A stretch of DNA of 64,000 nt from Oceanisphaera psychrotolerans (GTDB lineage: Bacteria; Pseudomonadota; Gammaproteobacteria; Enterobacterales; Aeromonadaceae): NCBI RefSeq assembly GCF_001870485.1, contig NZ_MDKE01000004.1:1-64000 (forward strand). Reading direction: 5' to 3'. Every line of letters begins with the position of its first letter. The stretch's first letter is position 1. A program made the position numbers and the translations under genes. Shown piece by piece: positions 48,671 to 58,789 of the stretch. The notes beneath the pieces are model-generated. The model had not been told where the DNA came from and did not search any database. It saw only the letters and a list, made by a program, of their open reading frames with translations.

Positions 48671-48997
48671 TTAAAAACATGGACCAAATATTGCTTATTA
48701 TACCTCACCTTGCCGGACTAACCGGAAATTGAAAAAACAGCTCTCTTTGTGGCTGATTAATACACAGTCACAGTGAAAGTGAACTCGTTATCCGGAGTGG
48801 CACATTGCACTGGCAGGGTATTTAACCGTCTATCTCGATGTTAAAAGCTAAATAGGGATTAGCAAAAAACATCAACCTGATTGTGGGCTTAGGTGACTTA
48901 TGGCTCACACCAGGCCGAAACAGCCCGGAGTTTTTCCTTCATCGGATATCCGGCATTTTCGTATATCAAGGCGGATGCCTTGGTCTGGAGGTATAAC

Positions 48998-51139
48998 ATG
49001 CAACGAATAGATAACTTGCCAGGCACTATCTCTGCCTGGTTACTGGGAGCCTTGCTATGTATGGGATCGCTACCGGCCATGTCCGTGCCGGTGGAAGATC
49101 TCGGCCTGTTTGAACTGGACGGCAACGCCCTTCAGGATGTCATGCCGCCACCGCCGGATGACTGGCAAACCCTCTATAATGGAGGGCTCAACAACGGTGG
49201 CTCACCCGAGGTCTTTACCGGGGTCAACCCCGATGCGGCCCCGGTGACTATCTTTGACGGGGGTAAAAAGGATATCCAGCCTATCGGCGACTGGAGCCAT
49301 AAAAACGGCTCTGTGCCCGACAAGGACGATATCACCAACGCCTATGCCGCTTCCTATACGGATTCAGCAACAGGAGACCGAATCCTCTACTTCGGCGCCG
49401 ACCGTTTCAGCAACGTGGGCGATGCCTTTATGGGCTTCTGGTTCTTTAAGGACGAAGTGAAGGCCGAGGACGACGGCAGCTTCAGCGGGAACCACCAGCT
49501 GGGCGATACCCTGGTGCTGGTGAACTTCCCCCAGGCCAACAACGCCGTGCCCCTGATCCAGGTGGTGGAATGGGTCGGCAATGGCGAATTTAGCGGAGCT
49601 GGCGAGCCCGGCTGCTCCAAAGCCGCCAACAACAACCCCCAGCCGGGCCAGTGTATAGCCAAGAATCTGCGTCTGATCGCCGGGGAGTCCGGCGACGGCG
49701 CCATCTGTAACAACGGCGGCATAGATGAGGCCTGCGCCATCACCAACGAGGTTACCGAGACCTCGCCCTGGCCCTATACCGCCAAGAACGGCTTGGTCGG
49801 TGCCTTTCCGTTTGAAAGTTTCTTCGAAGGGGGCATCAACCTGACCCAACTGATCCCGGGCGACAGCTGCTTCGCCAGCTTCATGGCCGAGACCCGCTCC
49901 TCCAGCAGCTTTACCGCCACCCTCAAGGACTTCGTGCTGGATTCCTTCCCGGTCTGCTCTACCAACATCAGTACCGCCATCCACTCGGGCGCCGACCATG
50001 TGACAGACCTGCAAGGGGGCAACATCAGTGCCGGCACGGGCATCCATGACTTGGCCACTGTCAGCTTCTCCGGCCCTACCGGCCTGCAGGTGCTGGGTAC
50101 AGTGACCTTCGATACCTACGCCGCCACCTGTCTCGATCTGCTCGATACAAACGGCGACCCGGTCGATCCGCTGCCCGATGCTCTGGCTAATTACTCCACC
50201 GCCGTGGACTACACCCTGGACGGCACGACCAACAGCGTACAGGTGGAATCCAATGGCCTGACCAGTGAAGATGCGGGCTTCCCCAGCGATACCGATAGCG
50301 ATTCTCCGAACCCGGGGGCCTTCGCCTATCTGGTGCGCTTTGTCGCTGCCGCCAACAGCCCGGTACCGAGCTCCGCCTATCACTGCGAAGAATTGTTCGT
50401 CGAGACACTGACGCCCACCGTGGCCACCGAAATCCACGAGGGAACCGGCCACAGTCCTGATATACAGGACACCATCCAGGCCGTCGGCATCAGTCTCCAC
50501 GATCTGGCCAAGGTCACCGGTGGCAATAACTTGCTGCCCACCGGAACGGTCACCTTTGTCTTCTATGACAATGCCACCTGCGACGGAACTGTGCTGGCCA
50601 CCCACAGCAGTAAAGTCCTGAGCGGCTCGGGTGTGTTGGCAACCACCGAATCCGACGACTACAGCACCGTCGGTTATCTGTCCACCGCCAATACCCGAGA
50701 TCTTTCGATCAGAGCCAGCTATAGCGGGGATACCAACTATGCTCCCGCCCAGGCTCCGTGCGAAGACCTGACCATCGCCAAGCGCAACCCCAGCATAGAG
50801 ACCCATGTCATACTGCTGGATCAGGCCAAGGTCGAAGGGGATGGTAACACCATCATCGGTGTGGGCGAGCCCAGCGGGGTGGTCGACTTTACCGTCTATG
50901 GTACTAATAATTGCACCGGTACTGCCCTGAAAACCATCACCGGCGTGTCTCTCGTGGACATCAGCGGCGAGCTGATCGCCCGTCTGCTGAGCACAGATGA
51001 AGTGATCGTCAAGGCGCTGAATGCAACCAGCCATGTCTCTTACCTGGCTGCCTACCAGGGCGACAATAACTACAAGGCCGTCACCCATGGGTGCGAAGTG
51101 GTGAGCGTCACCCTGCCCGCCAAGACCACAGCCCAGTAA
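48998..51139 (+). CDS. Secreted protein with repeated bacterial Ig-like domains
   Basis: A 713-residue secreted protein. ATG 48998 has GGAGG upstream and opens a signal peptide (hydrophobic core SAWLLGALLCMGSLPAM). The first ~310 residues form an unknown globular domain with several cysteines. Three Ig-like repeats follow, each with a HDLA(T/K)V start, a TGTVTF core and a final (A/N)TC or NNCTG: near residues 325-385, 490-555 and 600-660. This resembles Big_3_5-type domains found in surface and secreted proteins. It is probably exported by Sec and then by the neighbouring type II system, but no anchoring motif is visible. A terminator follows, shared with the convergent metalloprotease. Confidence 0.7.
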   Translation: MQRIDNLPGTISAWLLGALLCMGSLPAMSVPVEDLGLFELDGNALQDVMPPPPDDWQTLYNGGLNNGGSPEVFTGVNPDAAPVTIFDGGKKDIQPIGDWSHKNGSVPDKDDITNAYAASYTDSATGDRILYFGADRFSNVGDAFMGFWFFKDEVKAEDDGSFSGNHQLGDTLVLVNFPQANNAVPLIQVVEWVGNGEFSGAGEPGCSKAANNNPQPGQCIAKNLRLIAGESGDGAICNNGGIDEACAITNEVTETSPWPYTAKNGLVGAFPFESFFEGGINLTQLIPGDSCFASFMAETRSSSSFTATLKDFVLDSFPVCSTNISTAIHSGADHVTDLQGGNISAGTGIHDLATVSFSGPTGLQVLGTVTFDTYAATCLDLLDTNGDPVDPLPDALANYSTAVDYTLDGTTNSVQVESNGLTSEDAGFPSDTDSDSPNPGAFAYLVRFVAAANSPVPSSAYHCEELFVETLTPTVATEIHEGTGHSPDIQDTIQAVGISLHDLAKVTGGNNLLPTGTVTFVFYDNATCDGTVLATHSSKVLSGSGVLATTESDDYSTVGYLSTANTRDLSIRASYSGDTNYAPAQAPCEDLTIAKRNPSIETHVILLDQAKVEGDGNTIIGVGEPSGVVDFTVYGTNNCTGTALKTITGVSLVDISGELIARLLSTDEVIVKALNATSHVSYLAAYQGDNNYKAVTHGCEVVSVTLPAKTTAQ

Positions 51140-51162
51140 TCCTGTCTGGGGCAAAAATAAAC

Positions 51163-51192
51163 GCGGTGGCGCAATGCCACCGCTTTTTTTTA
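51163..51192. terminator. Terminator between the Ig-like protein and metalloprotease genes
   Basis: GCGGTGGC and GCCACCGC pair around GCAAT, followed by a long T-run on the plus strand. It mainly serves the Ig-like gene; the opposite A-run is shorter. Confidence 0.85.
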
Positions 51193-51196
51193 TAAG

Positions 51197-53536
51197 CTAT
51201 TTTTTACCCTTACCCGGCCCACCGCCGGTGCCGCCGGTACCGGTCAGGCTGATGCGGACCCTGGCCTGGGCATTGTGACTGCCGTTGGTGATCTGATAGT
51301 CGAAGCTGTCACCGTCTTTGAAATTGCGCGCCGGTGTATAGCTCAGGCTGCCATCGCCATTGATCACCACGCTGCCCTTGGCCCCCTGGGTAACCTCGGC
51401 TACCCGCAAGGGGGCATTGGCCGGATCCCAGTCGTTATTGAGCACATAGATAACGATCGGCTGCTTGCTGTCCATCTGGGCCTCATCGTCCACCGCCACC
51501 GGCGGCAGGCTGTCGGCTGTGACATGATAGATCAGCTGGGTGCCGGCCTCGGCCTCGCCACTCCAGGCTCTGACTGTGATGCCATGCTCACCCGAGGCGG
51601 CATCGGCGGCCGAAGTCACCGCCAAACTGGTGGTGACCGTCTCGCCCGGAGCCAATGACAACAGACTGTCGGTCAGCTGTACCGACCAGCCGGTCGGCCC
51701 CTGAACGTCAAGGGTAATATCCAGTGAGCCACAATCAACGCCATTGGGGTTAGTTACCTGTAACTGGTAGTTCAGGGTCTCTCCCGGAGCGCCCTGCTGG
51801 CTTGCTGATATGGCCTCAACAACCGCCGGCTGGCTGACACAGGGGCTATCGAACAGACGGATATCGACGACAGCTTCGGTGCCATCGACCCTAATCGGGG
51901 TAAACTCGAGCAGGCCATCCGGATCGACAAAGGTGCTGCCCGCCTCCAGCGCCGGATCCCGGGTGTAGAGGTCAACATTGGTTTCCGGCGTCATATCCAG
52001 CAGATAGACGCCATTGGAAGCCCCCCCTTCGTAGTGCACCCGTACCGTCACCCCATTGGTTACATTTTCCGTATCCATCATGCTATCCGCAGCCGCGATA
52101 GAACCATCGAAGCCGATGGGTTGGCGATATTCCAGGTAATACCAGGTCTTGCGCCCGTTCTCATTGATATTTTTCAATATCTTCAGGGCCTTGACTCCGG
52201 CCTGTTGAGCCGCCACCGGAGACAGGGTGTACTGGCCGCTGTCGATCACGGTCAGCACTTGTTCGTCATCCAACCAGCCCAGCCGCTGCTTTTGCATCGC
52301 ATTGAAATGGCCGGAAGGTGCCCAGCCCATCACATCCAGGCCATCGCCGTATTCCAGGTTGGTGCAGTTTGGCCAGGGGTTTACACCAACGGCTCCGCCG
52401 CCGCCGCCGACACTGGTGCCATCGTTACACATCAGGGAGTGGGCATGAGGGGCCCCCAGATTATGGCCGTATTCGTGGGCCATCACCGGCAAGGACAAGC
52501 TTTCGTTTATCCAGGCTTGGGAAGGAGTCCCCCCCACGCTGGCCAAGCCGGAAAAATGACAGAAATTATTTGGAAAAACATAGACATAACGATTGTATTG
52601 AGACAATTCGACACCGGCTTCGACAGCCTCATCCTGAGCCTGGGCAGCCAGTGTCTTCACGTCACAGACCTGGCTGGACAGCGGTATGGTGAACCAACCC
52701 GCCACCTCTCCCGTCAACCAGCTACGACCGTAGGTATTCTCCTGATAATAGGCATCGACCTGGCCGAACACCAGCTGACTAGCCTCCTCCCTGGTATATG
52801 GCTGTTCGGCTTTGTCTGTAAAGTTGACCAGCATCACCAGGGTCTTTTGTTCGCCCAGACTGGGGCCGGCGCTCGACATCACCGAGGAGCCGGTTGCGGT
52901 GCCATCACCACCGATTTGTAGTAATTGCAGCCCGCCATCCACCACCCCGGTCTCGTCTACTACCCCTTCCGCCTTGGGCAGCAACCAGCCCTTGGCCTTG
53001 ACCCGACTGCCGTGAGGCAGTTCGGCCTGGTTGTCGGTGGCAAGCAGGGTGACTTCCTCCCCATCTGCCGTCTTCAGGCGGTGCAGCAGCCGGTGACTAC
53101 CATCGACATGATCTTCATAGAGCGCTTCCAGCTCACCTTCCAGCTCGAAACGTTGCTCCAGCATGGTCCGAATATCGGCCGGCATGCCCTGACGCTGTTG
53201 CTCGGAAATGGCTGTGTCCAGCACCGCCCACGGATCCGTTTGTACCAGCTCGACCAGTAACTGCGCACGGCTCTGAGCCAGCTCGGCCAGTTGTTGCTGA
53301 GCGCGGGACTTGTCGGCGCCATTGGCGGCGGCCTGCCAGTGCCGGTATTGCGCCAGCAGGGCGCCTGTCTGCTGCTCTGCCCGCTGGCGGGCATCTTGCG
53401 CGGCGGCGGCCGAAGTTTCGGCTGCGGAATACTCCTCATGTTCCGAACCGGCAAAAGCGGATACTGACGTGCTCAACGCAGCGGCAACGCCACTGGCTGC
53501 CAGAAAAAAGACAATAATAGGCCTGGAGAGGCGCAT
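51197..53536 (-). CDS. Secreted M11 (gametolysin-like) metalloprotease
   Basis: A 779-residue secreted protease. A signal peptide (residues 1-30) precedes a Gln/Ala-rich coiled propeptide region (about 35-200). The zinc site HEYGHNLGAPH near residue 353, the EYGDGLDVMGW Met-turn about 50 residues later, and the GHFNAMQKQRLGWL block are typical of peptidase M11. After about 570 there is a NEW3-like sandwich, then a cadherin/Big_9-type domain (PPVAVDDEA, VLNNDWDP, VVINGDGSLSYTP) and a Gly/Lys-rich end. The gene lies beside the secretion operon and cargo genes on the opposite strand. Export through GspD is inferred. Confidence 0.85.
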   Translation of the reverse strand: MRLSRPIIVFFLAASGVAAALSTSVSAFAGSEHEEYSAAETSAAAAQDARQRAEQQTGALLAQYRHWQAAANGADKSRAQQQLAELAQSRAQLLVELVQTDPWAVLDTAISEQQRQGMPADIRTMLEQRFELEGELEALYEDHVDGSHRLLHRLKTADGEEVTLLATDNQAELPHGSRVKAKGWLLPKAEGVVDETGVVDGGLQLLQIGGDGTATGSSVMSSAGPSLGEQKTLVMLVNFTDKAEQPYTREEASQLVFGQVDAYYQENTYGRSWLTGEVAGWFTIPLSSQVCDVKTLAAQAQDEAVEAGVELSQYNRYVYVFPNNFCHFSGLASVGGTPSQAWINESLSLPVMAHEYGHNLGAPHAHSLMCNDGTSVGGGGGAVGVNPWPNCTNLEYGDGLDVMGWAPSGHFNAMQKQRLGWLDDEQVLTVIDSGQYTLSPVAAQQAGVKALKILKNINENGRKTWYYLEYRQPIGFDGSIAAADSMMDTENVTNGVTVRVHYEGGASNGVYLLDMTPETNVDLYTRDPALEAGSTFVDPDGLLEFTPIRVDGTEAVVDIRLFDSPCVSQPAVVEAISASQQGAPGETLNYQLQVTNPNGVDCGSLDITLDVQGPTGWSVQLTDSLLSLAPGETVTTSLAVTSAADAASGEHGITVRAWSGEAEAGTQLIYHVTADSLPPVAVDDEAQMDSKQPIVIYVLNNDWDPANAPLRVAEVTQGAKGSVVINGDGSLSYTPARNFKDGDSFDYQITNGSHNAQARVRISLTGTGGTGGGPGKGKK

Positions 53537-54257
53537 CGATTTCTCCCAAAAAAATACATAAGAATGCCTGCCCCAATAAAGGGGCCATTCAAATCTTTAA
53601 TAATGCTTTACATACCAGGATGGCAGTTTTACTGCTCTGGCGAATGGCGGTGGCAAGACACTCAAATGGTGCTCAGGCAACCGAACGGCGGGCACTATAG
53701 CATTCCGATCTGGTTACTTTTTATTCCATATTGGTATAAAAATAACCACAACGGTTAAATTAAAAGCACATGGATTCTATTGAATATGATCATGAAATGT
53801 TAAGTGACTAATATCGATGGAATAACTCAACTGGTTGTTTTTTAATCAGTTAAATCAGGCCTCGTCGCATTGCTGATTTCACAGGGTCAGTTTTTGTCAT
53901 GGTTATTTCCGAATGAAACTGGGCTATATCACCTGTTCGACGAGTTTCAAGATCGGTGATGAACTTCATCCCATAGGGTAATGTACGGGCAGCAATGACG
54001 GCGAGGGTAATAACGGCAGTAAAAACGCGAGCCACAACGAATCCATACCCGACCGAGTTTTTTTCTTTCTTCGTCTGCTGGCGGTATTTGTTTCACTCTT
54101 GCATGCTTCATGGAGTCATCTTTGCGATGCCGGTTATGCTACCCATGAAATAAACAAGGCAAGTTTTACACCATATTTTAATATCCCAATATAATCAGAT
54201 ACTTTTACTCATCTTAAACGTCGTCTTCTCGAAAACTGTTAACCACAAGAAACAGAC
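53537..54257. other. 720-base intergenic region without a convincing gene
   Basis: The region separates two divergently oriented ends. It is AT-rich. A short minus-strand frame (about 53850-54035) encodes a hydrophobic segment and a basic tail, but its start is unclear (candidate GTG upstream) and it is not conserved in any form I recognise. No tRNA, transposase or palindromic array was seen. It probably contains the metalloprotease promoter at its left end. Confidence 0.4.
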
Positions 54258-55661
54258 TCAATCTTTTGCTGCTTCATGCAACTGATGCTTTTCCATCAGT
54301 CGGTACAGGGTAACCCGCGACACCCCCAGCAGCCGGGCGGCAGAGGTCATATTATGGCCGGCTTTTTTCAGGCTGCGCCGAATGGCCTGCCGTTCGGCCT
54401 GATGGCGGGCCTGCTCCAGTGTCGGTACCGGCCCTCCGCTCTCTCCGTCCCCGGTGTGCTCCAGCCCCAGATCGGCGGCGGTAATCAAGCGGTTGTCACT
54501 CATCACTATGGCCTTGCGTACCCGGTTGATCAGCTCGCGCACATTGCCCGGCCAGTCGTGCCGGTTCATGGCGGCGGTGGCCTTGCGGCTGAAGCCTCTG
54601 ACCTTGTGGTTTTGCCCCTCGGTAAACTTGCGAAAGAAGAAGTTGGCCAGCAACTCGATATCTCCGTCCCGTTCCTTGAGGTCCGGCACTTCAATGCTGA
54701 GCACATTCAGCCGGTAGTAGAGATCCTCCCGAAAGGCGCCTTCTTTTATTTCTTGCTCCAGATCCCGGTGGGTGGCGGCAATGACCCGGGCATCGATATA
54801 CAGGGTTTCATGACCGCCCAGCCGCTCTATGGTTTCTTCCTGCAGAAAGCGCAGCAGGTTTACCTGCAATGGCAGCGGTAAATCGCCAATTTCATCGAGA
54901 AACAGGGTGCCGCCCATGGCGGCTTCAATCCGACCTGTCTTGCGGCAATGGGCGCCGGTAAAGGCGCCCTTTTCATGACCAAACAGCTCGGCCTGCACCA
55001 GATTTTCCGGCAGGGCGCCGCAGTTCAGTGCCACAAAGGGTCCCTTGTGACGACGGGAACGCTGATGAATGGCCCGGGCGATCAGCTCCTTGCCGGTGCC
55101 GCTGCTGCCGGTGATCAGCACGGTGGCATCCACCCCCGCTACCTTGCGGATCTGGCTGAACACCAGCCTGATGGCCGGGCTGGCACCCACCATCTGGCAT
55201 TCTTCCCGGTAGCGTCGCTGCTCATGCTCGGCATCGCACAAGTCGCCCAGACCATAGGCATGGCCCAGGGTGGCCGACAGAAAATGCATCTTGTCGGTGA
55301 GCGGCAGGGTGTAATAGTCGAAGAAATAGTCATAGATAAGCTGGCTGAAACCGTCCTGCTCTATGCTGTCCGCATCGAGCAGGGCAATCCAGTACAGTGG
55401 CGGCGATGCTTCCACCAGCTGTTCGAAGGCCACTTTCCGTTCACGGTCCAGCTTGTCAAAACGCACCAGCGCCACTCGAAACACGCAGTCCTGCATGGCC
55501 GCACGCGCCTCCTGGACCGAGCCAACCCGGATCACTTGCCAGTCATCCAGCAAATCGGTCACGCCCTCTTCCCGAGACGATAACCAATCGAGGTAAAGTA
55601 CCTTTCTCGGTGTTTGCTGCGGTTCACGTGCCCGGCATTGAGTTATGGGTTCTGTTGTCAT
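54258..55661 (-). CDS. Sigma-54-dependent transcriptional activator with degenerate receiver (VpsR/FleQ-like)
   Basis: A 467-residue activator. The N-terminal domain (about 15-135) has a receiver-like fold but lacks the usual acidic pair and phosphorylated aspartate (the strand reads [11 protein letters not shown]). The AAA+ domain has Walker A GSSGTGKE near 180, GAFTGA (sigma-54 contact) near 232 and FLDEIG in Walker B. A Fis-type HTH ([21 protein letters not shown]) closes the protein. This resembles VpsR or FleQ, which are c-di-GMP-responsive. It is divergent from gspA, so it may control gspAB or secretion genes. The start at 55661 was chosen because the longer frame lacks a better site. 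Confidence 0.85.
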   Translation of the reverse strand: MTTEPITQCRAREPQQTPRKVLYLDWLSSREEGVTDLLDDWQVIRVGSVQEARAAMQDCVFRVALVRFDKLDRERKVAFEQLVEASPPLYWIALLDADSIEQDGFSQLIYDYFFDYYTLPLTDKMHFLSATLGHAYGLGDLCDAEHEQRRYREECQMVGASPAIRLVFSQIRKVAGVDATVLITGSSGTGKELIARAIHQRSRRHKGPFVALNCGALPENLVQAELFGHEKGAFTGAHCRKTGRIEAAMGGTLFLDEIGDLPLPLQVNLLRFLQEETIERLGGHETLYIDARVIAATHRDLEQEIKEGAFREDLYYRLNVLSIEVPDLKERDGDIELLANFFFRKFTEGQNHKVRGFSRKATAAMNRHDWPGNVRELINRVRKAIVMSDNRLITAADLGLEHTGDGESGGPVPTLEQARHQAERQAIRRSLKKAGHNMTSAARLLGVSRVTLYRLMEKHQLHEAAKD

Positions 55662-55803
55662 TATCCATCGCCATCCTTGAACAGATATCAACCAGTTTAG
55701 TACAGCCGAAATGGCTCCCGCATGCTAAGACCACGTCACCGGCTGAGCGGGTTGGGCTGGCGGCTTCTATATTTACAGCTATGTAGATTCAGGGATGATC
55801 ACC

Positions 55804-57522
55804 ATGTACGGCACTTATTTCGGCCTCAGCGATCTGCCTTTTTCCATAGCGCCCGATCCGCGTTTTCTCTACCTCAGCCAGCAACACCGGGAGGCGCTGG
55901 CTCACTTGCAGTATGGGCTCGTCTGCCACGGCGGCTTTGTGCTGCTGACCGGTGAAGTCGGCACCGGCAAGACCACCGTCTGTCGCTGCCTGCTGGAACA
56001 GGTGCCGGAGCAGACCGATCTGGCATTTATTCTCAATCCCGGCTGTTCGGTGCTGGAATTGCTGGCCGCCCTCTGTCGGGAACTGGCAATAACGGTGCCT
56101 GAGCCGTCCCATGGACAGCAGCTGACCGATGCCATTCATCATCACCTGCTCGATACCCATGCCCGGGGCCGCCAGACGGTGCTGATCATCGACGAAGCAC
56201 AGAATCTCTCCACCGAGGTGCTGGAGCAGATCCGGCTGCTGACCAATCTGGAAACCGATACCCACAAGCTGTTGCAGATTATCCTGCTGGGGCAGCCGGA
56301 ACTGGCAGACAAGCTACGACAGCCCGAACTGCGCCAGTTGTCCCAGCGGATCACCGCCCGTTATCATCTGGGTCCCCTTACCTTCACGGAAATGAAAGCC
56401 TATATTGCCCACCGGCTGTCGGTGGCGGGCATAGAGGCGGCACTGTTCCAGCACAACAGCCTGCGCCGGCTGTATCGCCTGACCGGCGGCGTGCCCAGGC
56501 TCATCAATGTGATCTGCGACCGGGCCTTGCTGGGGGCCTATGTACAACGGCTGCCCCGGGTCGATCTGGCCACCCTCAACCGCGCCGCCGTCGAGGTACT
56601 GGGCGCTTCGCCGCCACGCTCGCGCTGGCCGCGAAGCGCCGTTGCCGCCGGCCTGCTCGCCCTGGTCGTCACCGGCGGCTGGCTGGCCCAGTCTCCCTGG
56701 CCGGCTCTGGCCGACATCCGCTGGCCGGCAGCGCCAACGCCGCCAGCCATCGATACCGGGTCACCGTCTCCACAACCGGAATGGCGTACGGGCACCACCA
56801 TCGCCAGCACTCCGGGGCCGGCCGCGCCAGAACAGCCTAGCAAGTCTGCACCGGCCCACAAGGATGTCAGCCCACCACAGGATCCATGGCAATGGCCTGC
56901 CGCCCTGACCACCGATTTAAGCCAGGTCATGGCATATCGGCACCTGTTCTCGCTATGGGGGCTTGATTACGACCCGGCCGAAGATCCCGTGGTGTGCCCT
57001 TTTGCTCGCCGGCATCGACTGGAATGCGCCTTTCAGAGCGGCGATCTCGCCACGGTGCGGCAACAGAATCACCCGGTCATTTTTCGCCTGGAGCACCCGG
57101 CAAAAGGCGCCGTTTATGCCACCCTGACCCGTCTCGATGACGATCGGGCAGAACTGATGGTCGGCGGTCAGCTCAAGCAGATGTCGCTGACGGAGCTCAC
57201 CGCCAGCTGGCCCCACAGCTACGTGCTGTTGTGGCAATTGCCGCCGCATTATCAGGCGCCACTCCATCCCGGTAGCCGAGAAGAAACCGTCATCTGGCTG
57301 GAGCAGCAAATGGCACGCTGGCAAGGACGAGAGCCGCGCCGTCAAAACCGGCATTACGATGAGCTACTCGTCGGTGATATCAGGGCATTTCAACACAGCA
57401 GGGGGCTGACGGCCGATGGCATTTTCGGGCCGCAAACCAGCATTTATCTCAGTGCCACTCAGTTGAACGACTTGCCCGGACTCGCAGGCCAACAGGAGAT
57501 AACCAGTGTCCTACATCCTTGA
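55804..57522 (+). CDS. gspA: Type II secretion auxiliary ATPase GspA (ExeA-like)
   Basis: A 572-residue inner-membrane ATPase. The N-terminal AAA+ domain (about 1-270) has Walker A GEVGTGKTTV near 50 and Walker B VLIIDEAQNL near 122. A hydrophobic helix near 285-300 is followed by a Pro-rich linker and a C-terminal peptidoglycan-binding domain with DIRAFQHSRGLTADGIFGPQT. ExeA of Aeromonas works with ExeB to insert the secretin through the cell wall. ATG 55804 matches the family start MYGTYFGLSDLPFSI. The next gene, gspB, overlaps by 17 bases. It completes the type II apparatus alongside the xps-type operon. Confidence 0.9.
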   Translation: MYGTYFGLSDLPFSIAPDPRFLYLSQQHREALAHLQYGLVCHGGFVLLTGEVGTGKTTVCRCLLEQVPEQTDLAFILNPGCSVLELLAALCRELAITVPEPSHGQQLTDAIHHHLLDTHARGRQTVLIIDEAQNLSTEVLEQIRLLTNLETDTHKLLQIILLGQPELADKLRQPELRQLSQRITARYHLGPLTFTEMKAYIAHRLSVAGIEAALFQHNSLRRLYRLTGGVPRLINVICDRALLGAYVQRLPRVDLATLNRAAVEVLGASPPRSRWPRSAVAAGLLALVVTGGWLAQSPWPALADIRWPAAPTPPAIDTGSPSPQPEWRTGTTIASTPGPAAPEQPSKSAPAHKDVSPPQDPWQWPAALTTDLSQVMAYRHLFSLWGLDYDPAEDPVVCPFARRHRLECAFQSGDLATVRQQNHPVIFRLEHPAKGAVYATLTRLDDDRAELMVGGQLKQMSLTELTASWPHSYVLLWQLPPHYQAPLHPGSREETVIWLEQQMARWQGREPRRQNRHYDELLVGDIRAFQHSRGLTADGIFGPQTSIYLSATQLNDLPGLAGQQEITSVLHP

Positions 57523-58204
57523 TGCGCTCAAACAATCGGAACGCCAGCGAGGCCGGCAGACTCCATCGGCGGAAATGGGCATACCGGCCGGCACCGCAGT
57601 TGTACCGCCGGCTCCCCGTTCTCGACGCCGGTTATGGTGGCTGCTGGCCGGTGTGCTGCTGGCGCTGATGCTGGGATATGGCTTGGGTAAAATCGGCGCA
57701 AGCTGGTTGCAAGCACCTCAGCAAGTCATCCCTTTACCGAATCCCTATCCTGTTCCCGAGGAGACGACAGTGGCTGCCCCTACCACGGCCAGAACGCCGA
57801 TAGTGATTGACTCCGCACCGGTACGCATCCTGCTGGATGATCCTCCCGCCCTGAGCATGAACCCTGCTCCGCCGGCCGGCGACACGGATGCACCCACCAC
57901 GGGTAGTGCCCAGTCCGAACCCATGCCGTCTCCCGAGCCCGCAGTGATTCCCGAGCCGGAATTCGATCCCGGCGTGCCGGATCTGCGTGAACTGCCGGCC
58001 AGTATCAGGGCGAAGCTGCCCGAGCTTTCGCTGTCGGTTCACATCTACTCGAAAACCGCCAGCAGCCGGATGGCCAGCATCAACGGGCAGATGCTGCGCG
58101 AAGGCCAGCAACTCGGGTCATTGCGCCTGCAAAGCATCACTCCCCGCGGCGTGATCCTGAGTTTTGAAGGCAAAGAGTTTCATTTGAAATCAGTTGGAGG
58201 CTAG
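57506..58204 (+). CDS. gspB: Type II secretion protein GspB (ExeB-like)
   Basis: A 232-residue protein with the typical start MSYILDALKQSERQRG, an inner-membrane helix (about 45-65, LWWLLAGVLLALMLGYG), a Pro/Ala-rich linker and the C-terminal GspB domain, including ASRMASINGQMLREGQQLG with a VILSFEGKEFHL end. With GspA it helps assemble the secretin GspD in the outer membrane. It overlaps gspA by 17 bases. Nothing odd was seen. Confidence 0.88.
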   Translation: MSYILDALKQSERQRGRQTPSAEMGIPAGTAVVPPAPRSRRRLWWLLAGVLLALMLGYGLGKIGASWLQAPQQVIPLPNPYPVPEETTVAAPTTARTPIVIDSAPVRILLDDPPALSMNPAPPAGDTDAPTTGSAQSEPMPSPEPAVIPEPEFDPGVPDLRELPASIRAKLPELSLSVHIYSKTASSRMASINGQMLREGQQLGSLRLQSITPRGVILSFEGKEFHLKSVGG

Positions 58205-58342
58205 GCAGCAAATCCGGTCATCGCAGGCAACGCCATGATGACCGTTCGGGGCCGATACCGTGCCTGAACGGCTCATATCCGGTACCGTCGCGCCGCTCAT
58301 ATGGTGTTAATATCGCCGGAATTGTCTTTATCAAGGAACTGT

Positions 58343-58789
58343 ATGAGTCACTTCACTCTGCTGGTGGGCTCCACCCTCGGCAATGCGGAAGATCTGGCCG
58401 ATGAACTGGCCGGGATCCTGCAAAACCGTGGTCATCAAACGGTTATTCACACTTCTCCCCAGCTTGATCACATCTTGATCAGACCCGATCACTACCTGCT
58501 GCTGGTCTGTTCTACCCATGGCGCCGGTGATCTGCCCGACAATATTCAGCCTCTCTCCCGCCAGCTGGATGAACAGCAACCGGATTTGACCGGACTGCCG
58601 TATCTGGCGCTCGGTTTGGGCGATTCCGCGTACGATACCTTCTGTTATGCCATCCAGATACTCGATCGACAGCTTGAGGATCTGGGTGCACAGCGGATCG
58701 GGGATCGGTTGGAAATAGATGTCAGCCAGCCGGATCCACCGGAGCAGATCGCCGGAAAGTGGCTGGATCACTGGCTGTCCCACCGCTAG
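58343..58789 (+). CDS. mioC: FMN-binding protein MioC
   Basis: A 148-residue flavodoxin-like protein. The FMN phosphate loop GSTLGNAED, STHGAGDLPDN and the LGDSAYDTFCYA segment are conserved. MioC has a reported role in biotin synthase activity and lies beside oriC in many gammaproteobacteria, where its transcription may affect replication initiation. ATG 58343 has AAGGA upstream. It is transcribed toward oriC, as in E. coli. Confidence 0.92.
   Translation: MSHFTLLVGSTLGNAEDLADELAGILQNRGHQTVIHTSPQLDHILIRPDHYLLLVCSTHGAGDLPDNIQPLSRQLDEQQPDLTGLPYLALGLGDSAYDTFCYAIQILDRQLEDLGAQRIGDRLEIDVSQPDPPEQIAGKWLDHWLSHR

Larger units (their letters stand above)
48420..48997. other. AT-rich intergenic region upstream of the Ig-like secreted protein
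   Basis: About 580 bases without a convincing gene. It holds the terminator at 48444-48472, a strongly AT-rich block (48530-48720) with the 10-base tandem repeat, and a leader ending in a GGAGG site at the 48998 start. The AT-rich block, against a GC-rich background, would be a natural target for nucleoid silencers and may carry the promoter. A frame is open from 48893, but its extra residues are not signal-peptide-like. Confidence 0.45.

Noticed and set aside
53850-54035. Small minus-strand protein of 61 or more residues
   Set aside because: It has no ribosome site, an unclear start, and no recognisable family; it may be a remnant, so it is mentioned only within the intergenic entry.
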